A DNA stretch of 12,487 nt from positions 1 through 12,487 of the forward strand of contig DATKCA010000054.1 of NCBI GenBank assembly GCA_035544675.1. Direction: 5' to 3'. Source of the stretch: DATKCA01 sp035544675 (lineage in GTDB: Bacteria; Acidobacteriota; Thermoanaerobaculia; Gp7-AA8). The notes beneath the pieces are model-generated. The model saw nothing but the letters and a program-made list of their open reading frames with translations, was not told the DNA's origin and ran no database searches. Both the position numbers and the translations under genes were made by a program. Below are positions 1 through 5,624 of this stretch, piece after piece (the stretch's first letter is position 1; each line of letters opens with the position of its first letter).

Positions 1-141
1 TATGAGCTGGTCCGCAAGATTCCCGCCGATGCCGTGGTGATCGAGTACGGAATGGCGCTGACTGGCGATGGCGAAGCTTCGATCGACGCCGTGGCACTGG
101 AGGTCATCGAGACAGCGCCGCCGGACATCCCTGGTACATAG
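1..141 (+). CDS. C-terminal end of an unidentified protein (5' truncated)
   Basis: Frame 1 is open from the window edge to TAG at 139-141 and encodes 46 residues. The readable stretch (YELVRKIPADAVVIEYGMAL, then GDGEASIDAVALEVIE) has alternating hydrophobic residues. This pattern resembles the last strands of a jelly-roll, carbohydrate-binding-like domain that ends some secreted or regulatory proteins, where a 'G.G..W.DD..FEV' pattern is common. That resemblance is recalled, not searched. The next gene starts 61 bp downstream on the same strand with its own ribosome binding site, so it may or may not be co-transcribed. The function of the whole protein cannot be judged from this tail. Confidence 0.55.
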   Translation, partial: YELVRKIPADAVVIEYGMALTGDGEASIDAVALEVIETAPPDIPGT

Positions 142-202
142 CCGGAAGCAGCCGCGCGAGTGAGCGTGATACGTCATACTGACCACGAACAGGAGCGAAG
201 CA

Positions 203-589
203 ATGAGAATCCTGCTTTCTTCAATGATCGCTGCGATGTTGCTCGCTGCCTCCGCGGCTGCTGGAGAGCCCACTCCCGATGCCTGTGACGCGAAAGGGCG
301 AGTGACGCTTCACGTGGAGCGCATGGGCATCCGCGCCGCGCTTCGAGAAATTGCCCGCCAGGGGAACATCAATCTTGCTCTGTCGCAGCACCTTCGAGGG
401 ACCGTGTCGGCAGACTTCACCTGCGTCCCTCCGAAGGTCGCCCTGCAGTGGGTCCTCACGCAGGTAGGTGCCAGCTACTGCGAAGAACGGGATGTTCTTC
501 GGGTCCTTCGTCGCACCACCACCGGATGTCGTGCCGTTCCGATGCCCGAGACTCATCACGTCAGTTCAGCAACGGCCGATGGGTCGTGA
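203..589 (+). CDS. Small secreted protein with a single STN (secretin/TonB short N-terminal)-like domain
   Basis: The 128-residue product starts with a signal peptide (MRILLSS, then an Ala/Leu-rich core to about residue 20, small residues before G21), so it is probably periplasmic. Residues 32-103 follow the STN pattern: a strand (RVTLHVERMGI), a helix (AALREIARQGNI), a hydrophobic strand, a 'LRGTVSADF' turn, a second helix (ALQWVLTQVGA) and a final strand (DVLRVL). STN domains normally sit at the N-terminus of secretins, TonB-dependent transducers or FecR-linked receptors; here the domain stands alone. Mature cysteines at 28, 74, 93 and 109 could form two disulfides. AGGAG at 191-195, 7 nt before the ATG, fixes the start. 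The gene converges on the TPR gene with a 27-bp gap. A role in ligand binding or docking to an envelope complex is inference. Confidence 0.7.
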   Translation: MRILLSSMIAAMLLAASAAAGEPTPDACDAKGRVTLHVERMGIRAALREIARQGNINLALSQHLRGTVSADFTCVPPKVALQWVLTQVGASYCEERDVLRVLRRTTTGCRAVPMPETHHVSSATADGS

Positions 590-616
590 ACCGGGAGCAG
601 TCCGCCTCCGCTCCAC

Positions 617-2230
617 TCACTCCGCCCTGGCCAGCTCCGGCAGATCGCTGTCGGCGAAACTCCAGTACTGCCGCGCCGCCGTGAAATGACGCGCCGCCTC
701 GTCTTTCGCGCCCTTGTGCTCCGCGACGAGCGCCATCACGTAATGCCCGCCGCCGTACGCCTTGTCGTGCTCGAGCATCTGCCCGGCAGTGTGCTCGACC
801 AGCTCCCAGTCGCCCGCCTCGCGCGCGATCCGCGCGATCGACTCCAGCTCGAAGAGCGCCTGCATCCACGCGTCCGGTCCAGGGAGCGCGCGAAGGCGGA
901 CCTGGGCCCGCTTCAGGATCTCGCGTCCCTCATCCCGCTGGCCGGAACGCAGGAGGATCGCGCCGCGGAGCTTGTCGTAATACGCATCGAGGGCGGCGCG
1001 GAGAAAGCCGGCCAGCGGCCCCTCGATCTTCGGCGCCTCCCCGACCGCGAGCTCGAGCTCCCGCTTCGCCAGATCGACGCTGCTCCGGAGGGCGATGTGG
1101 CCGGCGTAGACGTGACCCATGGCCCGGGCGCCGGCGTAGCGTGACCCGATCATCTCCCTGGCGGCCGCTGACGCCTCGGCGATGCGGTTGCGCGCGATCA
1201 GGAAGGACGGCCACTCCTTCTTGTTCATGGCCCGAGACTCCGTCACCGGCGGGAGCGCATACGACCTCCGCATCAGCTCCTCGGCCTTTTTCATCTGGCC
1301 CTGATGCTGGTACGAGGTGGCCAGGAGGTCGAGATTGTGAGGATGGTGCCAGTCCATCTCCGGCGGGATCTTCTCGCGCTCGAAGTAGGCGAGCTCGAGG
1401 CGGTCGGCGGTGGTGAAGCGCTCGATGGCCTCGCGGGTGCGGCCGACGCGGCGTAGATCGTGCCCGTACATGTGATGGGCGTGCGGCACGGCGACGGCGG
1501 CGTTCGCGTACTTTTCACCGTGCCGCAGCGCATCCTCGATGCGGCCGGCGAACTCGTAGGAGTGGACGAGGAAGTGATCGGCGCCGAAGTGCGCGGGATT
1601 CATGGCCAGAACGCGCTCGTAGAACGCGATCGATGATGCGGTGCCGAATTGACCGATTCCGGCCGCGCCGAATCGGTCCTCCACGTTGCCGCGGATGAGC
1701 CACAGCTCGACGTCGTCGAAGTGACGCCCCAGCGCTTCGTCGAGCTTGCGACGATACGTGGCCAGCTTCTCCGCGCTCTGAAAGTCGCGAATCGACTCCA
1801 CCTGCAGCTCGCGCAACTCGATGCGAGCCTTCTCGCGCGCGCTGACATTCCCCGCCAGCCCGGCCGCCTTCTTCGCATAGCGGGCCGCGGCATCGGTGTC
1901 CCACAGCCCGCTCGACGCGCGACTGAGGCCGACGTACGCCATGGCCAGCTTCGGATCGTGCCGCAGCGCCTCATGAAACGAGCGCGCCGCCTCGACCCAG
2001 ACATACGAGTGCAGGTACGCGAGCCCCTGGTCGTAGAACTTCTGCGCGTCGGGCGACGACGTCGTCACCCGCTCGCTGACGGTCCCGATCCCGCTGCGGA
2101 GCGGGATGGAACGCTCCATCAGCTCCTGCGGTACCCACCCCACCGGCGGCCCCTCGGCATGACACGAGCCGTCCGGTTCCTGGGCATGGAGAGCGGTCGC
2201 CATCAGAAGGAGAAGCAGTGTTGTGCGCAT
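617..2230 (-). CDS. Secreted tetratricopeptide-repeat protein
   Basis: The 537-residue product has a short signal peptide (MRTTLLLLLMATALHA, probable cleavage before Q17), so it should be exported. Helical repeats with TPR character start near residue 60 (AQKFYDQGLAYLHSYVWVEA, then SFHEALRHDPKLAMAYVGLS) and recur near 190-235, 255-280, 300-330 and 480-525. A His-rich stretch, PHAHHMYGHDLRRVGR, around residue 250 is a pattern I recall from Acidobacteria-type secreted TPR proteins. TPRs usually bind other proteins; no catalytic motif is evident. The ribosome binding site AGAGGA (complement of 2241-2246) overlaps the left arm of the palindrome at 2243-2295, so folding of that repeat could hide it. 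The gene lies 57 bp downstream of ogt on the same strand. Function is unknown beyond a scaffold or interaction role. Confidence 0.85.
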   Translation of the reverse strand: MRTTLLLLLMATALHAQEPDGSCHAEGPPVGWVPQELMERSIPLRSGIGTVSERVTTSSPDAQKFYDQGLAYLHSYVWVEAARSFHEALRHDPKLAMAYVGLSRASSGLWDTDAAARYAKKAAGLAGNVSAREKARIELRELQVESIRDFQSAEKLATYRRKLDEALGRHFDDVELWLIRGNVEDRFGAAGIGQFGTASSIAFYERVLAMNPAHFGADHFLVHSYEFAGRIEDALRHGEKYANAAVAVPHAHHMYGHDLRRVGRTREAIERFTTADRLELAYFEREKIPPEMDWHHPHNLDLLATSYQHQGQMKKAEELMRRSYALPPVTESRAMNKKEWPSFLIARNRIAEASAAAREMIGSRYAGARAMGHVYAGHIALRSSVDLAKRELELAVGEAPKIEGPLAGFLRAALDAYYDKLRGAILLRSGQRDEGREILKRAQVRLRALPGPDAWMQALFELESIARIAREAGDWELVEHTAGQMLEHDKAYGGGHYVMALVAEHKGAKDEAARHFTAARQYWSFADSDLPELARAE

Positions 2231-2242
2231 GTCTGTAGTGTC

Positions 2243-2295
2243 CTCTGTGTCTCTGTGGTGTGAAAGTAAACCACAGAGACACAGAGATCACAGAG
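2243..2295. repeat. CACAGAG-heptamer palindrome, copy 1
   Basis: A perfect 17-bp stem (2243-2259 with 2270-2286) closes a 10-nt loop. The arms are built of the heptamer CTCTGTG/CACAGAG: two on the left (2243, 2251) and three on the right (2272, 2280, 2289), with right-arm spacings of 8 and 9 bp. The same right-arm spacing occurs in the copy at 8264-8347. The element fills the ogt/TPR spacer. It supplies the ogt stop codon and part of the TPR gene's ribosome binding site. No transposase gene or target duplication is visible. Palindromes of this sort are, from memory, dispersed in many environmental genomes. Confidence 0.85.
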
Positions 2296-2758
2296 TCAGA
2301 TAACCGGCCTCGAAGTCGAGGAGGCGGCGCTTCATGTCGATGCCGCCGCCGAATCCGGTGAGCGAGCCGTTGCTGCCGATGACGCGATGGCAGGGGATGA
2401 TGATCGGGATCGGGTTCGCGCCGTTCGCGGCGCCGACGGCGCGCACCGCGTCCGGCTTTCCGATCACGCGGGCGATGTCCGCATAGCTGCGCGTCTGGCC
2501 GTAGGCGATGTGGCGCAGCGCGTTCCACACCGCAAGCTGAAACGGAGTGCCGCGTGGTGCGAGCGGAACGTCGAACGTCGTTCTCTTCCCGGCGAAGTAC
2601 TCGTCGATCTGCTCGAGCGCCAGGTGGAGCGCCGCTGACCCGGCGGCGCATTCCGTCTCCTCTGCAGGCCGCGCTCCACCAAAGCGAATCTCGCGCAATC
2701 CCTCATCCGCGGCGACGAGCACGAGCGGACCGACCGGCGTATCGACCTGCGTCCACAT
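2288..2758 (-). CDS. ogt: Methylated-DNA-[protein]-cysteine S-methyltransferase (Ogt/AdaB type)
   Basis: The 156-residue product removes methyl groups from O6-methylguanine and O4-methylthymine by suicidal transfer to its own cysteine. The active-site motif PCHR is at residues 122-125, with Cys123 the acceptor. It is followed by VIGSNGSLTGFGGG, the conserved substrate-loop region, and L/F-rich ends. The helix-turn-helix DNA-binding segment (TPFQLAVWNALRHIAYGQTR, then SYADIARVIG) precedes it. Length is normal for single-domain family members. The start is fixed by the TGATG junction with the upstream glycosylase gene: the ATG shares its A with that gene's TGA, which implies translational coupling. 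The last codons (YLTL) and the TGA lie inside the downstream palindromic repeat, so the C-terminus may have been reshaped by insertion. Confidence 0.96.
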   Translation of the reverse strand: MWTQVDTPVGPLVLVAADEGLREIRFGGARPAEETECAAGSAALHLALEQIDEYFAGKRTTFDVPLAPRGTPFQLAVWNALRHIAYGQTRSYADIARVIGKPDAVRAVGAANGANPIPIIIPCHRVIGSNGSLTGFGGGIDMKRRLLDFEAGYLTL

Positions 2759-4065
2759 CACAGCGACTCCCACAGCGCGATCGCGGCATAGGCGCGCCAC
2801 GGGCGCCAGCGTTCTGCGTGCGCGAGCAGCCGGCCGGGCTCGATGCCGATCGCGGCCGCCGCCTTGCGCAGCCCGAGGTCCGCGTCGGGGAATGCGTCGG
2901 GCTCGCCGAGGGCGCGCATGGCGATGTAGTGGGCGGTCCAGCGGCCGATGCCGCGCAACGCCATCAGCCTGTCGACCGTCTCCTCGACGGACGCGCCGCG
3001 CGTGAGAATGGACGGGTCGTCCGCGACCGCGCGCGCGAGCCCGCGGATCGTCTCCGCGCGCGACCGCGGCATCCCCTGCACGTCCGCATCGGCGAGCTGC
3101 CCGGGCGTCAGCAGCGGAGCCAGCCGGTTCATGATCGTCGTCGCGGCGCGCACGCTGATCTGCTGGCCGGCCACCGCGCGGACGGCCACCTGGAACGGCT
3201 CCCACGCGCCCGGCACGCGCGTTCCAGGCCGGATGAGCGGGCGCAGCACGCGATCGCCTCGAAGATGCTCCGCGATCACAGCCGGATCGGCGGAGAGGTC
3301 GAACATCCGCCGTCCGCGGACCACGAGGTCCTGAATGTCGCGGGCCAGCGAGGGCGGGAGCGTCATGCGCAGCTCGCCGTCGATACGGACCTCGCCGCGG
3401 ACATAGCATCCGTCCTCGAACGACTCGACTCCGGCGATGGCGCGCGATCGGAGAAACGCCGTCATGGCGTTCCAGCGCATCGGCGGACGGAACGGCAGCC
3501 GGATCGTCACCGGCTCGACGGTCGGCGGCCGCTTGCGGCGCAGCTCGGATGGCGTGCAGTGATATGCCTTGCGGATCGAGTCGTTGAACCGCCGGATCGA
3601 CGAGAATCCGGAGCCGTACGCGATGTCCGTCACGGGCAGCGACGTCTCGGCCAGCAGCGACCGCGCCAGATGCAGCCGCCGTGTCTGCAGGATCGCGATC
3701 GGCGGCGCGCCGACGTGCTCTTCGAACAGGCGGCGGAGATGGCGGTCGGTGATCCCGAGGCGTGAGGCGAGGTGCTCGATGCCGCGGGATTCGTCGATGA
3801 TGCGCAGCGCGCGCGCCACGGTGGCCGACGTCCCGGACCATGCCGGCGTGCCGGCCGATGTCTCCGGGCGGCACCGCAGGCAGGGACGGAATCCGGCCGC
3901 CTCGGCTGCCGCGGCAGTCGGGTAGAAGCGGACGTTCTCGCGCCGCGGCGCGCGTGCCCTGCACACCGGACGGCAGTAGATGCCGGTCGTCAGCACGGCG
4001 GTGAAGAAGCGGCCGTCGAAGCGGGCGTCGCGGCTCAGGACGGCGTTGTAGAGGGCCTCGGACAT
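2758..4065 (-). CDS. alkA: Ada-type Zn/AraC regulator fused to AlkA DNA-3-methyladenine glycosylase II
   Basis: The 435-residue fusion has three parts. Residues 1-75 are an Ada methylphosphotriester domain with the four zinc cysteines C31, C35, C62 and C65; by family knowledge the first would accept the methyl from a backbone phosphotriester and turn the protein into an activator. Residues 83-178 are an AraC helix-turn-helix (LASRLGITDRHLRRLFEEHV, later IAYGSGFSSIRRFN). Residues 185-435 are AlkA: N-terminal domain, then the helix-hairpin-helix LMALRGIGRWTAHYIAMRAL at 368-385 and FPDADLGLRK, in which D396 matches the catalytic Asp238 of E. coli AlkA. The protein should sense alkylation, regulate its own operon and excise N3-alkylpurines. 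It is coupled to ogt by TGATG. No clear Shine-Dalgarno precedes this ATG. The hexamer repeat and G-tract upstream lie in the presumed promoter region. Confidence 0.95.
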   Translation of the reverse strand: MSEALYNAVLSRDARFDGRFFTAVLTTGIYCRPVCRARAPRRENVRFYPTAAAAEAAGFRPCLRCRPETSAGTPAWSGTSATVARALRIIDESRGIEHLASRLGITDRHLRRLFEEHVGAPPIAILQTRRLHLARSLLAETSLPVTDIAYGSGFSSIRRFNDSIRKAYHCTPSELRRKRPPTVEPVTIRLPFRPPMRWNAMTAFLRSRAIAGVESFEDGCYVRGEVRIDGELRMTLPPSLARDIQDLVVRGRRMFDLSADPAVIAEHLRGDRVLRPLIRPGTRVPGAWEPFQVAVRAVAGQQISVRAATTIMNRLAPLLTPGQLADADVQGMPRSRAETIRGLARAVADDPSILTRGASVEETVDRLMALRGIGRWTAHYIAMRALGEPDAFPDADLGLRKAAAAIGIEPGRLLAHAERWRPWRAYAAIALWESL

Positions 4066-4124
4066 CAGGACATTCTGCGTCCGGTGGTGGAGGGGGGCCA
4101 GCCATTTTCGGACATGGTCATTTC

Positions 4125-4170
4125 GGGGGGGGGACCCGTGCCCGAGCCCGTGCCCGCGCCCGAGCCCGGC
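4125..4170. repeat. G9 tract followed by six imperfect CCCGNG hexamers
   Basis: Nine consecutive G residues (4125-4133) are followed by CCCGTG, CCCGAG, CCCGTG, CCCGCG, CCCGAG and CCCGGC in tandem at 4135-4170. It lies in the 123-bp gap between the third gene of the GHKL operon and the Ada-AlkA start, so it sits downstream of one operon and upstream of the other. Such simple repeats can change length by slippage. The C-rich strand could form G-quadruplex-like structure on its complement, but that is speculation. No ORF crosses it convincingly. Confidence 0.8.
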
Positions 4171-4188
4171 TTTTGACTTCCGTGGCGC

Positions 4189-4887
4189 CTACACGCTTTG
4201 CTGCTGCCACACGTCGAACTCCGCCGGCAGCAGCGCGCGGATCTCCTCCGCGCTCATCCCGTAGAGGTCGTAGTTCAGCTCGAACTGCTGCACGACCGCA
4301 ATGAGTCTGCGCAGGCTGCCGGGGCGGTCGTCGCTCGTCGCGCCGCGCCGCGGCCGCTTCGTCTCCGGGTTCCAGTACAGATCGTCGACGACCTGGATCA
4401 GCCCGCGGTTCGTCAGCAGGTCGCGGCGGTAGTCGAGATCGAAGATGAAGCGGCCGTGCTGATGAACCGGCGGATGCAGCAGCACGCGCGCGTGCTCGCC
4501 GTGAAGCCGGTACAACTTGTACGGCCCCGCCAGCAGGTGCCGCTCCGGACGCTGGTCTGCCGGGATGTAGTGGTAGTCCTCGCGCGGCCTGCGCTTGTCA
4601 TCCGTTCGTACCGGTGCGAGCTGGTCGAAGTAGAACAGCGCGAGCCAGGACCAGAGCGCGGTGTCGAGGGTGACATCAGTCAGCACGCCGGTGAGGTATT
4701 TCGCGGCTTCCATCTTGCTCGAGAATTCGCGCGCTTCGATGTCCACGCGCGGTTTGATGGCCACGGAGTAGTCGTCGACGTAGAGCAGCGCGGGGCTGGA
4801 CTGAAACTCGCTGCCCGCGCGGATGCTGGCCAGGTACTGCCGGAACGCGGCGATGCCCTTCACATTCAGCCGGCGCAGCGCGGTCAT
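4189..4887 (-). CDS. Third gene of GHKL operon: conserved-looking protein of unknown function
   Basis: I cannot name this 232-residue protein. It begins MTALRRLNVKGIAAFRQYLA, is predicted soluble and has no signal peptide. Notable segments are a hydrophobic core WSWLALFYFDQLAP (79-92), HLLAGPYKLYRLHG (117-130), and a C-terminal helical part with SLRRLIAVVQQFELNYDLYG (191-210) then MSAEEIRALLPAEFDVWQ. The general layout reminds me of the DUF6339-type proteins seen near defence genes, but the match is impressionistic. No nuclease triad or NTP-binding loop is obvious. The start at 4887 is chosen because its ATGA overlaps the previous gene's TGA (4884-4886) and AGAGGA lies just upstream; a longer reading from 4965 adds only 26 Arg-rich residues from inside the neighbour. 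Its last place in the operon would suit an effector or accessory subunit. Confidence 0.85.
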   Translation of the reverse strand: MTALRRLNVKGIAAFRQYLASIRAGSEFQSSPALLYVDDYSVAIKPRVDIEAREFSSKMEAAKYLTGVLTDVTLDTALWSWLALFYFDQLAPVRTDDKRRPREDYHYIPADQRPERHLLAGPYKLYRLHGEHARVLLHPPVHQHGRFIFDLDYRRDLLTNRGLIQVVDDLYWNPETKRPRRGATSDDRPGSLRRLIAVVQQFELNYDLYGMSAEEIRALLPAEFDVWQQQSV

Positions 4888-5624
4888 GCGTCCTCTTCCG
4901 CCGCGCGCATCTTGTCCGCCACGCGATGCCGTCCGCAGAACGCCACGACGACGTCGTCGATCCACGCGCCGCGGTCGTCGGCGCCGGAAGGAAGCGCGGA
5001 GTCGACCAGCTCACGCGCCCATCGGATCCAGAGGTCCGGCCACTCGCCGGAGTCCTCGCCGTCCGCCCCGTCCAGCAGAACGAGGCGGGTGAGCACCTCG
5101 CGCACGGCCGCCGGATAGACGAGCGCGAAGAACGCCGGATCGCTGCGCGCCAGCCGCTCGATCCCTTCGATGCGGTTGTTGAGCTCCAGGACGGGCTGGC
5201 CGCCTTCGAAGTGGATGCGCCAGACCTGGTCGCCGAGGTCGTCGAAGTTGACGGGGAGGAGGCTGATGCGGGTGCCGGTATCGCCGCTCTCGGCCGACAC
5301 GACGACGTCGTTGGACGACGCCAGCACGCGGCGCTGGTCATCGACGATCTTCACGCGGAAGCGGACGATGCGATCGGAGTCGATCCCCGTCAGCAGCCGC
5401 TCTTCCGGAACCCGTGGCTCGCCGACCGTGCCGCACTCGAAGCGCATGTACGAGGTCCGGTACTGCGCCTCGATGTAAACGCGCGCGTCGGGCGGCGCGG
5501 CGACGGCGGTGAGGTCGAGCGCGGCGTCGAACGTCAGGACGCCGGCGGCGTCGCGCCGCAGCACGATGCGCGTCGCCGACAGCGGGATGCGCGTGCGCTC
5601 AGTGAAGTTCAGCTTCCGGAGCAT
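4884..5624 (-). CDS. Second gene of GHKL operon: protein of unknown function
   Basis: This 246-residue protein begins MLRKLNFTERTRIPLSATRI. Residues 1-145 are rich in alternating beta pattern (VYIEAQYRTSYMRFECGTVG, later IVRFRVKIVDDQRRVLASSN and GDQVWRIHFEGG), which suggests a beta-sandwich or binding domain. Residues 150-246 are more helical and acidic (RLARSDPAFFALVYPAAVRE, then LWIRWARELVD and WIDDVVVAFCGRH). There is no signal peptide, membrane segment or recognisable catalytic motif. It overlaps the GHKL gene by 26 bp. Its start has a good AAGGA box about 8 nt upstream inside that gene, so both overlapping frames are probably used. It joins the third gene by a 4-bp ATGA overlap. The tight arrangement suggests a stoichiometric partner of the ATPase. 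I could not assign it to a named family. Confidence 0.87.
   Translation of the reverse strand: MLRKLNFTERTRIPLSATRIVLRRDAAGVLTFDAALDLTAVAAPPDARVYIEAQYRTSYMRFECGTVGEPRVPEERLLTGIDSDRIVRFRVKIVDDQRRVLASSNDVVVSAESGDTGTRISLLPVNFDDLGDQVWRIHFEGGQPVLELNNRIEGIERLARSDPAFFALVYPAAVREVLTRLVLLDGADGEDSGEWPDLWIRWARELVDSALPSGADDRGAWIDDVVVAFCGRHRVADKMRAAEEDA

Noticed and set aside
593..613. Short hairpin (GGAGC...GCTCC) in the 27-bp convergent gap
   Set aside because: The stem is only 5 bp with no T-run, too weak to call a terminator.
2554..3765. 403-residue plus-strand open frame
   Set aside because: It is antisense to the Ada-AlkA and ogt genes, whose motifs are unmistakable. The translation is Arg/Ala-rich and featureless.
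2288..4105. One 605-residue minus-strand protein ending in the methyltransferase
   Set aside because: Only the last 156 codons encode Ogt. The rest is the wrong frame of the Ada-AlkA gene, and the TGATG junction marks the real Ogt start.
4135..4170. CRISPR-like array from the hexamer repeats
   Set aside because: The units are contiguous 6-mers with no spacers, so it is a simple tandem repeat.
4189..4965. Longer start for the third GHKL-operon gene at 4965
   Set aside because: The extra 26 residues are an Arg-rich shadow of the upstream gene. The ATG at 4887 has the ATGA overlap and a ribosome binding site.
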